Of a DNA stretch of 64,000 nucleotides, positions 1 to 10,568 are shown piece by piece (the first letter of the stretch is position 1; every line of letters begins with the position of its first letter). The notes under the pieces were generated by a model. It made no database searches. It saw nothing but the letters and a program-made list of their open reading frames with translations, and was not told the origin of the DNA. The stretch lies in contig NZ_SODV01000002.1 in NCBI RefSeq assembly GCF_004366355.1, positions 474,768 to 538,767 of the forward strand, read 5' to 3'. Source of the stretch: Dinghuibacter silviterrae. GTDB taxonomy: Bacteria; Bacteroidota; Bacteroidia; Chitinophagales; Chitinophagaceae. The position numbers and the translations under genes are program-made.

Positions 1-1830
1 CCCTTTTGCCTGGGTATGCTGGTGTGCTCGTATGTCCTGCACTTCAATTTTATCGCCTCCCTGCTGACGGCCAGTATGTTCTCGACACATACACTCGTGG
101 CTTACCCGATCGCGAGCCGGTTGGGGATCACCAAAAGCGAAGCGGTGACGATCACGGTGGGGGGGACCATCATTACGGACTCGGCGGTCCTGCTGATCTT
201 AGCCGTGATTACGGGGTATGGCAAAGGACAACTGGGGCAGGGTTTCTGGATACAACTGGGGGTGTCGATCGCCATTTTTGCGGCGGCGGTGTTGTGGGGT
301 TTCCCATGGCTGGGCCGCTGGTTTTTCAAAAAGATCAAGGACGACAAGGTGACCCACTTCATATTTGTTTTTGCGCTGGTGTTCTTGGCAGCCTTCCTGG
401 CGGAGCTGGCCGGCGTGGATGCGATCATCGGCGCCTTCCTGGCGGGTCTGGCACTGAACCGGCTTATCCCGACGACGTCCTCGTTGATGAGCCGGATCGA
501 GTTTGTGGGGAACGCCATCTTTATCCCTTTTTTCCTGATCAGCGTGGGGATGCTGGTGGACCTGCACATCCTGCTGAGGGGGCCCGAAGCGCTGATCATC
601 GCAGGGGTGCTGACGGCGGTCGCCCTCGGGGGAAAGTGGGCTGCCGCCTGGATCACCCAACAACTTTTCCGGTATACGCCGACACAGCGGAACGTGATCT
701 TCGGTTTGAGCAGCGCGCACGCGGCGGCGACGATCGCGGTGATCCTGATCGGGTATAATATGAAGATCGTCGACGAAAACGTCCTGAACGGGACGATCAT
801 CCTCATCCTGATCACGTGTATGGTCGCCTCCTTTGTGGCGTCCAACGCCGGCACCCGCCTGGCGGTGTCCGAAGCCGAAGGACAGCCGGACCTGGACAAG
901 GGGCCGGAAAAAATATTGCTCCCGGTACTGTCCCCTTCGCGCGCGGAAGGGCTGCTGGACTTTGCCGTGATGATCAAGGAGTCGAGCCTGGAAACGCCCA
1001 TCGTTTCATTGGTGGTCGTCAAGGACGACGACGAAGCCCGGGAAAAGATCGTCCTGAGCCATCGCGTCCAGGAACAGACGGTGGCGCGCGCCTCCGCCAC
1101 GGAGAACGAAGTACAGACCATCACGCGTATCGACCTCAATGTCGTTGACGGGATCGCCCGTACCGTGAAGGAGCTGGCGATCACCGACGTTGTCCTGGAC
1201 TGGGAGGAGAAAGCATCGACCACCGAGCGGCTTTGGGGCACCCTTTTCGGGACGACCCAGGAGAACATCCTGGGCAGCGTCCGGGAAACCATTTATTCCT
1301 GTTTGTTCCACGTCCCCCTGAACACCACCGCCAAAATATACGTCGTTGCCTTCCGGAATGCGGAATACGAGGTGGGGTTTTCGCACTGGATGCACAAAGT
1401 GCTCCGGCTTTGCAAGGAAACCGGTTCCCGGCTGGTGCTTTGCTGCGCCCAGCCGACTTTCGTCGCCTGCGACGCTTTTATACAAGGCGCCCAACTTGCC
1501 CTGGAATACAGCCATGAATTGCTCAAGGACCCGGAAAACCTTACGGGTGCGCTCGACGGCACGGTGTCGGGGAACGACCTGCTGATCCTGGTCAGCGCCC
1601 GGAAGGGGACCTTGTCCTACCATCATTATGCAGACAACGCCCCCGCCCGTCTGCAGCGGCATTTCCCCGCGACCAACCTCATCGTCATCTATCCTGAACA
1701 AAATGAGGCGGAGGCGTTCGAGCCCGGCATCCGTTCCGAGGACCTGATCCTGACGCCGATCCAGGAACAGATCGAAAACTTCAACCGTCTTGGAAAGATG
1801 GTGAAGCGGTTTTTCAAGGGCCGGAAATAG
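1..1830 (+). CDS. CPA2-type cation/proton antiporter with C-terminal universal-stress-like region (5' end outside window)
   Basis: The reading frame is open from base 1, so the N terminus lies outside the window; about 609 residues are visible. The first ~280 are hydrophobic membrane segments with CPA2/KefB-type motifs such as GAFLAGLALNR and a FIPFFLISVGMLVD helix, consistent with exchange of Na+ or K+ for H+ across the inner membrane. The remaining ~320 residues are soluble and resemble UspA-like regulatory tails found on Bacteroidota antiporters. The protein ends in a basic tail (KRFFKGRK). No partner gene is visible, and the next gene starts 158 bases downstream on the same strand. The ion specificity cannot be told from sequence. 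Confidence 0.85.
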   Translation, partial: PFCLGMLVCSYVLHFNFIASLLTASMFSTHTLVAYPIASRLGITKSEAVTITVGGTIITDSAVLLILAVITGYGKGQLGQGFWIQLGVSIAIFAAAVLWGFPWLGRWFFKKIKDDKVTHFIFVFALVFLAAFLAELAGVDAIIGAFLAGLALNRLIPTTSSLMSRIEFVGNAIFIPFFLISVGMLVDLHILLRGPEALIIAGVLTAVALGGKWAAAWITQQLFRYTPTQRNVIFGLSSAHAAATIAVILIGYNMKIVDENVLNGTIILILITCMVASFVASNAGTRLAVSEAEGQPDLDKGPEKILLPVLSPSRAEGLLDFAVMIKESSLETPIVSLVVVKDDDEAREKIVLSHRVQEQTVARASATENEVQTITRIDLNVVDGIARTVKELAITDVVLDWEEKASTTERLWGTLFGTTQENILGSVRETIYSCLFHVPLNTTAKIYVVAFRNAEYEVGFSHWMHKVLRLCKETGSRLVLCCAQPTFVACDAFIQGAQLALEYSHELLKDPENLTGALDGTVSGNDLLILVSARKGTLSYHHYADNAPARLQRHFPATNLIVIYPEQNEAEAFEPGIRSEDLILTPIQEQIENFNRLGKMVKRFFKGRK

Positions 1831-1988
1831 CGCATCAATTTCTGATAAGAAAAGGATAATTCCGTTACTGTTCCAGTACGACAGACTTCTTACTTTTATT
1901 TTAATAAATGTAAAATTGACAATTATTAGATCCTTCCTTCATTTGAAGAGAGGGACAGCGATTGTTTTGCTCTAAAAATTAACTTCTT

Positions 1989-4900
1989 ATGAGAGCTTAT
2001 CTGCTTGCCTGCTGGGTGTCTGTCACCCTTATGGCCCCTTGCGTCCCGCTACTGGCGCAACAACCCTCCGCCGTAACCGGCACCGTCCGGACGGACGCGG
2101 GTGACGCCCTCCAGGGTGTTACCGTCACGGAGACCGGCACCCGGAACGCCGTCACCACCAACAGTAAAGGTGTATTTACCATCACCGTCGGTCATCTTCC
2201 GGCCAGCCTGACCATTACCTATGTAGGTTACCAGACCAGGGTGGTCAAGGGATCCGGTGACCTGAACATTATTATGACGGCGTCCAAGTCGAGCATGTCC
2301 GACGTGGTCGTGGTGGGCTACCAATCACAGCGAAGACGGAATGTCACCGCTGCGGTGTCGTCTATCAAAGGGGAGGAGATCGAAAACGTCCCCGAGGCCA
2401 GTTTCGACGTGATGCTCCAGGGCCGCCTGGCGGGCGTGAGTGTCCAGTCGATGACAGGTGAACCCGGAGCAAAACCCAACATCGTCATCCGGGGATCCAC
2501 GGACATGGATTACGGGGATGCGAACGGCGGTAACACCGGCCCCTTATATGTTATCGATGGGGTGATTTATGATGTAAACAATATGCAGGGGGCGTACTCG
2601 GTGTCCAACCCGCTGAGCCTGATCGACCCGAACGACATCGAATCCATAGACGTATTAAAAGACGCATCGGCTTCCGCCATATACGGCGCCAGGGGCGGTA
2701 ACGGCGTCATCATCGTCAGGACGAAAAGGGCCAGGCGGTCGGAAAAACCCCAGGTCAGCTTTAGCGCTTACGGGGGTGTGACGGCGCAACCCAACTTCAA
2801 AAAAGTACTCACGGGTGCGGCAGAGCGTGCGCTGAAGCTGGAGCTCCTCAACACAGAGGATGGCTATTCCGACCTGGCCCTGGGTGGCATCCCTCAGGCA
2901 TTGACCGACAGCCTGAATCCCGTTTTCAACGGGGATGTGGACTGGCAGGCCATGCTGATCCGGAAGACGGCCATCGTCAATAACCAGGACCTGAGCGTGG
3001 CGGGTTACTTCGCGGGAAACAACGCCTACCGCATCTCGCTGAACCACTATAGCGAACAAGGGGTGGTCAAGGGCTACTCGCTCCAACGCCTGTCCCCGGA
3101 CATCAACCTTACGCTGAACCCGATGCGGAAGCTGAGCGTGAATGCGGACTTGCGGCTTTCCTCGGAAAAACATATGCACGGGGCCGGCCAGGAGGGGAAT
3201 CCGTTCCTGTTTACTTCCTGGAATTTCCCCACCTCCCTGATACAACTGACACCGGCGGAAGTGGCCGAGTATTCAGGTCAGGCCGATGTCTATGACGACG
3301 ACAAGATCCTTACGCTGCTCGGCAGCGTCAATGCGACGGACACGCTGGCGCGCGGGTTGATGATCACCACCAACTTCGGCGCGAACAACTTCCACGAGTC
3401 GTATGGATACTTTTCCCCCACCGCTTTAAACGGGGTGGAGAACATCGCCTATATGAACGACGCCAGCAACCCCAACTGGTCGTGGGAGAACTACATGACA
3501 TTCTCCAGGGACTTTGCCAAACACCACCTGGACCTGGTCGGGGGCTATTCCGCGTATGAGGCCAACCAATACTATACCGCCGCATCCGCGGCCGGCATCC
3601 AGGTATCGGGCATCTATACCCTCCAGACGGTACCGCCGGGCGCCAACCTGCAGGTCAGCACGTCACGGATGACGAAGACGACCGAGTCTTACTATGCCCG
3701 GGCCAGCTATCGTTTCAAAGACCGTTACCTGGCGACGGCCTCTTTCCGGCGAGATGCCAGCTCCATCTACAGCCCCAATTACCGCTGGGGAACCTTCCCC
3801 GCCTTTTCGGCGGGCTGGATCGCCAGCGACGAGGACTTTTTCAAGCCCCTGAACAAGACGGTAAATTTCCTGAAACTCCGGGCCAGCTGGGGGATCACAG
3901 GCCAGGACCCCGGGAGCTGGTACGCCAAATACCAGGCCCTCTACAACGACGCCAGCTTTCTCGGCGCCACCACCGGTACACTGGCAGGGAATGCCTCGTA
4001 CATCTACCTGTCGGGAACGCCATCGACCTATAATGGAACGGCTGTCGTATCGCCCTTTAACTATGGCGACAACTATGTCAACGCCGGGACGAAATCCAGC
4101 AATTCCGTCCGTTGGGAGAAGTATCCGCAGTGGGACCTGGGCGGCGACATCGAGTTGCTCAATTCCCGGATCAACCTGAGCGTGGACTGGTACCAGAAGG
4201 ATGCAAAGGACAAGTACCTCTGGCAGATACCCGCGGAGTACACAACGGGCTATATGTACTATTCCGGCAACTATGCCGGTGTCCGCAACACCGGTCTGGA
4301 GTTCGCGCTCAGCACCCGGAACCTGGGTCCTTCCTCGAAGATCCAGTGGAACAGTACTTTCAACATCAGCTTTAACAAGAACTGGGTGACGCAACTGCCC
4401 AACGGCAACAGGGACCTGCTTTTCGGACAACCCTGGTTCCGCAAAGCCCTGACGCTGGGGTCTCCGCTTTTTGCCTATAAGCTCTGGCAAGTGAACGGGG
4501 TGTATGCGACCAATGCGGACGTGCCCACCGACCCGATCACCGGTCAGAAGATGACGTATTTCGGCACGCCCATGCAGGCAGGGGATGCCCGCATCGTGGA
4601 CCAGAACGGTGACTACAACATCGACTACGAGGACCAGGTGACGAATGGGAAAAGCCCCCTGCCAAAAGCGACCGGTGGTTTTTCCAATACGGTTTCCTAT
4701 AAAGGCCTTTCGCTGACCGTATTTGCCTCTTTCTCCTACGGGAACGACATCCTGAACGGAAACCTGTCCGACGCCCTGAACGGAAGTGCGAGCTACGGCA
4801 GTTGGGGCGTCAACGCGGGCCCTGCTTCCTTAGGAGACGCGCTGAGCAATTTCTGGAGCAAACCGGGGGACCAAACCACCTACCCCAGGCTGGTCTATCC

Positions 4901-5198
4901 CTCCGGTGGCACGTCTGCCGTGGATCCCTGGAACATCAGCCGGTCCTATTTCCTGGAAAAGGGCGGGTTTATAAAGATCAAAACGGTGACCCTGGGATAT
5001 AACCTGCCTCACTCCCTGACGGCCAAAATGGGTATCAAGGGACTGAACGTCTACGGGATGGCGGAAAACCTGCACATTTTCAAACAAGCCAAGGATATAC
5101 CGGACCCCGAGCTGTATGACCCGACGACGGGTTCGGTCAACATCATTTATCCTACCGGTTTGAAATTCACTTTTGGCCTCAGGGCTGATCTTCAATAA
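1989..5198 (+). CDS. SusC/RagA-family TonB-linked outer membrane transporter
   Basis: 1069 residues. A signal peptide ends near LLAQQ. A carboxypeptidase-regulatory-like beta domain follows (about residues 28-95), then a TonB-dependent plug with the family signature GPLYVIDGVIYD and the segment DVLKDASASAIYGARGGNG, then a long beta-barrel ending in the aromatic-rich strand LKFTFGLRADLQ. In SusC proteins the barrel imports oligosaccharides using TonB energy, with SusD as the lid. There is no STN domain, so coupling to a FecR anti-sigma factor is not expected. It is followed after 7 bases by the SusD gene. The 158-base leader is AT-rich; I see no exact -7 box in it. Confidence 0.95.
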   Translation: MRAYLLACWVSVTLMAPCVPLLAQQPSAVTGTVRTDAGDALQGVTVTETGTRNAVTTNSKGVFTITVGHLPASLTITYVGYQTRVVKGSGDLNIIMTASKSSMSDVVVVGYQSQRRRNVTAAVSSIKGEEIENVPEASFDVMLQGRLAGVSVQSMTGEPGAKPNIVIRGSTDMDYGDANGGNTGPLYVIDGVIYDVNNMQGAYSVSNPLSLIDPNDIESIDVLKDASASAIYGARGGNGVIIVRTKRARRSEKPQVSFSAYGGVTAQPNFKKVLTGAAERALKLELLNTEDGYSDLALGGIPQALTDSLNPVFNGDVDWQAMLIRKTAIVNNQDLSVAGYFAGNNAYRISLNHYSEQGVVKGYSLQRLSPDINLTLNPMRKLSVNADLRLSSEKHMHGAGQEGNPFLFTSWNFPTSLIQLTPAEVAEYSGQADVYDDDKILTLLGSVNATDTLARGLMITTNFGANNFHESYGYFSPTALNGVENIAYMNDASNPNWSWENYMTFSRDFAKHHLDLVGGYSAYEANQYYTAASAAGIQVSGIYTLQTVPPGANLQVSTSRMTKTTESYYARASYRFKDRYLATASFRRDASSIYSPNYRWGTFPAFSAGWIASDEDFFKPLNKTVNFLKLRASWGITGQDPGSWYAKYQALYNDASFLGATTGTLAGNASYIYLSGTPSTYNGTAVVSPFNYGDNYVNAGTKSSNSVRWEKYPQWDLGGDIELLNSRINLSVDWYQKDAKDKYLWQIPAEYTTGYMYYSGNYAGVRNTGLEFALSTRNLGPSSKIQWNSTFNISFNKNWVTQLPNGNRDLLFGQPWFRKALTLGSPLFAYKLWQVNGVYATNADVPTDPITGQKMTYFGTPMQAGDARIVDQNGDYNIDYEDQVTNGKSPLPKATGGFSNTVSYKGLSLTVFASFSYGNDILNGNLSDALNGSASYGSWGVNAGPASLGDALSNFWSKPGDQTTYPRLVYPSGGTSAVDPWNISRSYFLEKGGFIKIKTVTLGYNLPHSLTAKMGIKGLNVYGMAENLHIFKQAKDIPDPELYDPTTGSVNIIYPTGLKFTFGLRADLQ

Positions 5199-5205
5199 AC
5201 TTTTT

Positions 5206-6714
5206 ATGAAACGCATATATATCCTGCTTCTTCTTACCCTCGGAGGAGTCTCTTGCAAGAAATTCCTGGACCAGGAGCCCGTCAGCTCCCTGACGGATGC
5301 GACCTCCTGGAAGACGGATGCCGACGCCAATTCCGGCGTGGCCGCCTGTTACGCACTCATCCGGTCGGCTTTCGACGCAGCCGTGTCTTATTACAGCTAT
5401 GGAGACCTGCCCACGGATGAATTTGGAAACGTCCTCGACCCGGACTACCTGAATATTTCGGAAATGAACTGGGCGATCTCGGTTTCCAGCCTGAATACCT
5501 ACGACCCGAAACTAAAGCTTCGGGTGTATACGCCCTTTTACGCGGCCATCCAGCAAGCCAACCGCTGTCTGTATTTTATCAACCAGATGCCCGTGAGTGC
5601 CTTTAACGGGGACGATGCTGCTTCCCAGCAGGCGGAAAAAAACAAGTACCTGGGCGAGGCGTATTTCACCCGGGCGTTCAACTACTTCTATATGGCACGC
5701 GTGTGGGGCGACGTACCCCTGGATACTTCTTACCAGGCGGACATCTCCACCTTCAACGGCATTGCCCGTTCTCCACAGGCACAGGTGCTGGAGGCGGCCC
5801 TGTCGGATCTGTCCAGGGCGAAGGCGTTCCTGAACTGGCAGGACCCTACCTCCCAGGACCGCGTGGTCCGCGGCGACAAGGGCGCCGTATTTGCCCTGAT
5901 GGCGCACCTCTATGCCTGGAAGGGTGTATACGACAGTTGTGCGATGGCGTGCGACTCGGTGATCCTGTCGGGCTCCTATACGCTGGTGCCCGGCTCGTCT
6001 TATGCGACGATCTACCAGGGCCAGTCCCCCGAAAGCATCTTCGAGATTGCCCAAAACACGACCGCGGAGTCCATGACCGCCACCGCGTACAGCGCCAGCA
6101 TCGCCAACTATTTGTTGTGTACGCCGCTCCTGCCCACCAACACGGTCCCCAACTGGCAGATCAATCCCGGTATTTTGTTTCAACTCTATAGCGACACCAC
6201 CGACCTGCGGTACAAGAGCGGGTACACCTCGCTCAATTCGGGCAGCGTCACGTATTACTCCTGTATCAAGTATTCCAACATCCAGAAGATTACCAACAAC
6301 AGTGTGAATTATTATTTGCTGCTCAACAACATCGTGGTGTTCCGGCTGGCCGATATCCTGCTCCTGAAGGCGGAAGCCCTCGCCGCGGGTCCCAAGGCCG
6401 ATTTTGCCGGTGCCATGACGCTCGTCAACCAGGTCCGCGAAAGGGCGGGTATCCAGGACCTGACCGGGATCACCGGTAAAACGGCGGTGATCGATACGGT
6501 CACCGCGGAAAGGGGCCGGGAGCTTTTTTGCGAAGGACATCGCTACTATGACCTGGTGCGCAACGAACGCCTGACAGGCGCCACGCCCTTCCCCTATATG
6601 ACCGCGGCCCAGTTCCAGGCGGGCAAATACTACTGGCCCCTGGACCCGACCCTCTTCGTGCTGAACCCCTTGCTCAAACAAACCCCTTACTGGGCAGCGG
6701 CACTCACCAATTGA
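5206..6714 (+). CDS. SusD/RagB-family nutrient-binding outer membrane lipoprotein
   Basis: 502 residues from the ATG at 5206, chosen over an in-frame earlier start because it gives a clean lipoprotein signal: MKRIYILLLLTLGGVSC with a lipobox cysteine. The family C-terminal signature ERGRELFCEGHRYYDLVRNE is present near residues 435-455. SusD proteins sit on the cell surface, cap the SusC barrel and bind the glycan. The gene is 7 bases after SusC and 21 bases before the fasciclin-like gene, so it is probably cotranscribed with both. Confidence 0.95.
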   Translation: MKRIYILLLLTLGGVSCKKFLDQEPVSSLTDATSWKTDADANSGVAACYALIRSAFDAAVSYYSYGDLPTDEFGNVLDPDYLNISEMNWAISVSSLNTYDPKLKLRVYTPFYAAIQQANRCLYFINQMPVSAFNGDDAASQQAEKNKYLGEAYFTRAFNYFYMARVWGDVPLDTSYQADISTFNGIARSPQAQVLEAALSDLSRAKAFLNWQDPTSQDRVVRGDKGAVFALMAHLYAWKGVYDSCAMACDSVILSGSYTLVPGSSYATIYQGQSPESIFEIAQNTTAESMTATAYSASIANYLLCTPLLPTNTVPNWQINPGILFQLYSDTTDLRYKSGYTSLNSGSVTYYSCIKYSNIQKITNNSVNYYLLLNNIVVFRLADILLLKAEALAAGPKADFAGAMTLVNQVRERAGIQDLTGITGKTAVIDTVTAERGRELFCEGHRYYDLVRNERLTGATPFPYMTAAQFQAGKYYWPLDPTLFVLNPLLKQTPYWAAALTN

Positions 6715-6735
6715 TCACGACAAATTTTGTATACC

Positions 6736-7350
6736 ATGCGCTATTTGCTCATCATATCGATCGCCCTTTTGGCCTTGTCCTGCAATAAAAACTACCTCAC
6801 CGACGGGGGAACCAGCAAGGCCAATACTTCTCTGTCCACCTACGACTATCTCGCGGGGAACACCTATCACTATTTCGATACGGTCCTCCTGATCGCCGAC
6901 CACTTTGGTTTGAAAGACTCGATGAATATGTCCGGGACCTTTTTCGCGCCCACGGATTTTTCGATCAACGCGCTCATGAACACGCTGAACATCACCACGC
7001 TGGACTCCCTGTACAACCATATTACCTCCAAGTTCCTGACGCAATACATGCTGTCGCAAAAAGGGCTCAACGTCACCACCGCCACGGTGGCACCGGAAGC
7101 GTTCCCCAATTGGGCAGACACCATCTGCGCGGTGAAAAAAACGGCCTTTACCGAAACCGTGGCCAACTCGGCGTTTAACTATTACATCCTGCAATACGTC
7201 AAGATCAACGGACAGATGGATGGTGTCAACGGGCCGGTGGCCGGAGACCCCGCGGATGTGGTCCTCAACTGTCAGACCGAGGGTATTCAAACGTCGACCG
7301 GGACGACCCTCAATGTATTGGCCAACAATGCGTCCCTGGCTATCCGATAA
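6736..7350 (+). CDS. fasciclin (FAS1)-like lipoprotein of the SusCD locus
   Basis: 204 residues from ATG 6736; an in-frame TTG three codons earlier is the alternative. The lipobox is LALSC. The segment GTFFAPTDFSINALM is the typical FAS1 H1-like motif, and the ~190-residue length fits a single FAS1 fold. FAS1 domains mediate adhesion or ligand binding. In Bacteroidota, FAS1 lipoproteins are common accessories of SusCD loci, occupying the place of SusE/F. The glycan-binding role is inferred from position only. Confidence 0.75.
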   Translation: MRYLLIISIALLALSCNKNYLTDGGTSKANTSLSTYDYLAGNTYHYFDTVLLIADHFGLKDSMNMSGTFFAPTDFSINALMNTLNITTLDSLYNHITSKFLTQYMLSQKGLNVTTATVAPEAFPNWADTICAVKKTAFTETVANSAFNYYILQYVKINGQMDGVNGPVAGDPADVVLNCQTEGIQTSTGTTLNVLANNASLAIR

Positions 7351-7369
7351 TCTTTTAAAGCGAAAAACG

Positions 7370-8338
7370 ATGCGACTATATAAAATTTTTTGGCTTCTGT
7401 TGCTGATCCCGCTGGCATGGGCCTGCGAAAAGATCACCCACGGGTATCTCAGCGACGATGTGTTTTACCAGGTCAACCCCTTTTATGTACAACAGGGGAT
7501 CACGACGACCTCTTCCTCCCTGGTGTCCAACGGGTCGACCGAGCCGTTAAACGTAAAACTCCTCTCGGTCACCGACGTATCCACCGGGGCGTCCGCCGAC
7601 AGTATGTTCCTGAAAACCCAACTGATCAAAATCTTTACAGGTACGCCTACGCAAGACGACTCGACCCTGGCTATGCTAAATGCCAAGCTGGAGGACAGCA
7701 TGGTGGCACCCTTTAGCGTCAATCCCATCGGGGGACGCCTACAATTCACCGGGGCCGACCTGTATGTGGACACCGGAACGTATTCGATGGACATACAGAT
7801 TTCCAACGTCCGCGGAAGCAGGGTGGTGAAGGACGCCTGTCAGCTCGTGGTTACGCCGATTGCCACCAAGGACACGCTCACGTATCAATCCTGGACGACG
7901 GGGCCCACGGCCACCGGACCGTTTACCCCGGTGGCCGGCCAGATCCCGGTGACGGTGACCTACGTACCAGGCGGGGCGGACAAGATCATTTTTGTCTGGA
8001 AGGATAAAAACGGGAACAATTTCAACCCCTCCGCCGGCGAGGTCAACGCCCGGGTCGCCCGCCCCACCTTTCACAACTGGGACCCCTATTACCCCGAGAC
8101 ACGGACGGATACGTCCATCGAATACCAATACCCCGACGGCGTTCCCTACCTGCCGGCGTTCAGCACCGTCTCCACGGGCGGTCTCTCTTTTGGCGGGGGC
8201 ATCTGCTACTACCAACTGGCGGCTGCGCATACGGATATTGGACTTTACGTCAATACCGTATCTTCCATACAGTATTACCTGACCAAGGGGACGTATGTGG
8301 TTACTTATCTTGTAAATATTGTTGCGCGTGTGCCGTAA
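7370..8338 (+). CDS. SusCD-locus lipoprotein, DUF5007-like
   Basis: 322 residues from ATG 7370, giving MRLYKIFWLLLLIPLAWAC with lipobox LAWAC; the longer frame upstream has no sensible signal sequence. The body is beta-rich with Ig-like spacing and no catalytic motif that I recognise. Its length and its place directly after a fasciclin lipoprotein match what I know of DUF5007 proteins, but I could not run a profile search. It is likely a surface accessory of the transporter. Its 3' end overlaps the start region of the alpha-galactosidase gene, which suggests translational coupling. Confidence 0.6.
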   Translation: MRLYKIFWLLLLIPLAWACEKITHGYLSDDVFYQVNPFYVQQGITTTSSSLVSNGSTEPLNVKLLSVTDVSTGASADSMFLKTQLIKIFTGTPTQDDSTLAMLNAKLEDSMVAPFSVNPIGGRLQFTGADLYVDTGTYSMDIQISNVRGSRVVKDACQLVVTPIATKDTLTYQSWTTGPTATGPFTPVAGQIPVTVTYVPGGADKIIFVWKDKNGNNFNPSAGEVNARVARPTFHNWDPYYPETRTDTSIEYQYPDGVPYLPAFSTVSTGGLSFGGGICYYQLAAAHTDIGLYVNTVSSIQYYLTKGTYVVTYLVNIVARVP

Positions 8339-10568
8339 ATACTTTGTGATCGGTTTCTGCCTTTGTGGGCTGGCGGCAGGCGATGCGGCCGCCCAGCCTG
8401 GCGGGGTCCGCGATACTTTGCCCTTGCCCACAGCCCGTTTCTCCACAGGCGACAGCGCCGCCTGGGCCGCCCCTGACTTTGACGACAGCCGCTGGGCGAC
8501 CCAACGGACGGGGACCGTCTGGCAGGAACAGGGGTACGAGGGCTACCACGGCTATGCCTGGTACCGCATCCATGTGCGTATCCCCTCTTCGCTTAGGGCG
8601 CATGCTTTTTGGAAGGATAGCTTACGAATATTCCTGGCTCATGTCAACGACGTTGATGAAACCTTTTTGAACGGGGTGCGCATCGGCAAAACGGGCGGCT
8701 TCCCCGAAGACCCTGGCGGCTACAAAAGCCGCTGGCCGCTGGTGCGGGAATACCACCTCCCGCTCAACGCGACCGGCATCCGTTGGGACCAGGACAATGT
8801 CCTGGCGGTGCGGGTGTATGACGGCGGTGGAACCGGGGGCATCTTTATGGGGCATCCGTTTATCGATATGTTGGAAAAAATAGATGCCGTAGACCTGGAC
8901 GTTCCCGCGGACTCGATCCGCTATGGGAGCGCCGCCACCGTTACCCTGACCGCCGGTAACCGGTTTGCCGTGCCGGTGCGTGGCGTCATCACCTATGGGG
9001 TCCGGGATGTGACCCAGGGTAAGGACATCGGGTCGCATACGGTTCCGGTGACGCTGAGCCCTTTCGGCACGCGCCGCTTTGCGTTCCACCTGCCGAACCG
9101 GCCGGGTCTGGAAGTACACCTGGCCTTTACCGAAGCGGGGAGCGGGTTGACCGTCGAACGCAGGATTTGGTTTCCGTATACGCTGACACCGGTGTCCCCG
9201 TTGTCGCCGCGCGTCAACGGTCCCCGGATCTACGGCGCACGACCCGGGTCTCCCTTTTTGTATAAGGTGCCCGTGTCGGGGGCACGGCCGCTGCGGTTCC
9301 GGGCCACGGGTTTGCCGGAGGGGCTGGTGATCGACGCGTCGGATGGCATCATCCGCGGAGCGGTCCCGGCGCCGGGCCGCTTCCCGGTGACCCTCGAAGC
9401 CTCCAACCGCTATGGCCGGGCCACGGCGCCCTTGACGATCGTTATCGGCGACACGCTCTCCTATACACCCGCCCTCGGCTGGAACAGTTGGAACTGCTGG
9501 GGGTTGACCGTCGATGACGAAAAAGTCCGCCGGTCCGCCGCGGCGTTTGTGCAAAAGGGTTTGGCGGATCACGGTTGGTCCTATATCAATATCGACGACG
9601 GCTGGGAGGCATCCGCGCGCGCGGCCGACGGCCGTATTGTCGCCAACGACAAATTCCCGGATCTGACCGCGCTGAGTGGCTGGTTGCACGCGCGGGGGTT
9701 AAAGTTCGGAATCTACTCTTCCCCCGGCCCCCTGACCTGTGGTGGCTTCCTGGGATCCTACGGACACGAGGCACAGGACGCGGCCACCTATGCCGGCTGG
9801 GGCATCGATTACCTGAAATACGACTGGTGCAGCTATGACGGGATTGCCGGCACGGACACTGCGCTCAATACTTTCCAAAAGCCCTACCGCGTCATGCAAA
9901 CGGCGCTGAGGGCACAACCCCGCGATATTTTGTACAGCCTTTGCCAATACGGAATGAAGGACGTCTGGACCTGGGGCGCTTCGGTAGACGGCCAGTCCTG
10001 GAGGACGACCGAAGACATCGAAGACACCTGGGAAAGCCTGCACCGGATAGGTTTTGGCCAATACCCTCTATACCCCTACGCGGGCCCGGGTCACTGGAAC
10101 GACCCGGACATGCTCACGGTGGGCTGGGTGGGCTGGGGCGCCACCCTTCGGCCCAGCCGGCTGACGCCCGACGAGCAATACACCCAGGTCAGCCTTTGGT
10201 CCCTGTTGTCCGCCCCGTTGCTCCTGGGCTGCGACCTTGGCAAGCTCGACGGTTTTACACTCGGCTTGCTGACCAACGACGAGGTGCTGGCCATCGACCA
10301 GGACGCCCTTGGCCGGCAGGCGCAACGCGTGGTCCCGGATCCGGGATACCAGGTATGGATAAAGCCCCTGGCGGATGGAAGTACGGCCGTGGGGGTTTTC
10401 AATATGGAGGATACGTGCCGGCCGGTCCGCCTGAACTGGGATTCTTTGGGCCTGGGCCGTTACCATATCCTCCGCGACGTTTGGCGGCAACGCGACCTGG
10501 GTGCCGTTCAAAAGACGCTTGACGCCACCCTGATGCCCCACGGGGTATTATTGGTTCGCCTTTATTGA
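8319..10568 (+). CDS. GH27 alpha-galactosidase with N-terminal beta-sandwich and Ig-like domains
   Basis: Up to 749 residues. No ATG is available; TTG 8319, GTG 8328 or GTG 8346 could start it, all upstream of a signal peptide ending near DAAAQ. Order: galactose-binding-like beta-sandwich (about 30-200), a He_PIG-type Ig-like domain (about 300-380, containing GLPEGLVIDASDGIIRG), then the GH27 barrel starting at LGWNSWNCWG. The nucleophile is expected in YLKYDWCSYDG (near residue 500) and the acid/base aspartate in WRTTEDIEDTW. The enzyme releases terminal alpha-galactose (or N-acetylgalactosamine) from glycans, probably in the periplasm. The start overlaps the preceding gene, and the stop shares bases with the next ATG (TGATG). 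Confidence 0.9.
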   Translation: MLRVCRKYFVIGFCLCGLAAGDAAAQPGGVRDTLPLPTARFSTGDSAAWAAPDFDDSRWATQRTGTVWQEQGYEGYHGYAWYRIHVRIPSSLRAHAFWKDSLRIFLAHVNDVDETFLNGVRIGKTGGFPEDPGGYKSRWPLVREYHLPLNATGIRWDQDNVLAVRVYDGGGTGGIFMGHPFIDMLEKIDAVDLDVPADSIRYGSAATVTLTAGNRFAVPVRGVITYGVRDVTQGKDIGSHTVPVTLSPFGTRRFAFHLPNRPGLEVHLAFTEAGSGLTVERRIWFPYTLTPVSPLSPRVNGPRIYGARPGSPFLYKVPVSGARPLRFRATGLPEGLVIDASDGIIRGAVPAPGRFPVTLEASNRYGRATAPLTIVIGDTLSYTPALGWNSWNCWGLTVDDEKVRRSAAAFVQKGLADHGWSYINIDDGWEASARAADGRIVANDKFPDLTALSGWLHARGLKFGIYSSPGPLTCGGFLGSYGHEAQDAATYAGWGIDYLKYDWCSYDGIAGTDTALNTFQKPYRVMQTALRAQPRDILYSLCQYGMKDVWTWGASVDGQSWRTTEDIEDTWESLHRIGFGQYPLYPYAGPGHWNDPDMLTVGWVGWGATLRPSRLTPDEQYTQVSLWSLLSAPLLLGCDLGKLDGFTLGLLTNDEVLAIDQDALGRQAQRVVPDPGYQVWIKPLADGSTAVGVFNMEDTCRPVRLNWDSLGLGRYHILRDVWRQRDLGAVQKTLDATLMPHGVLLVRLY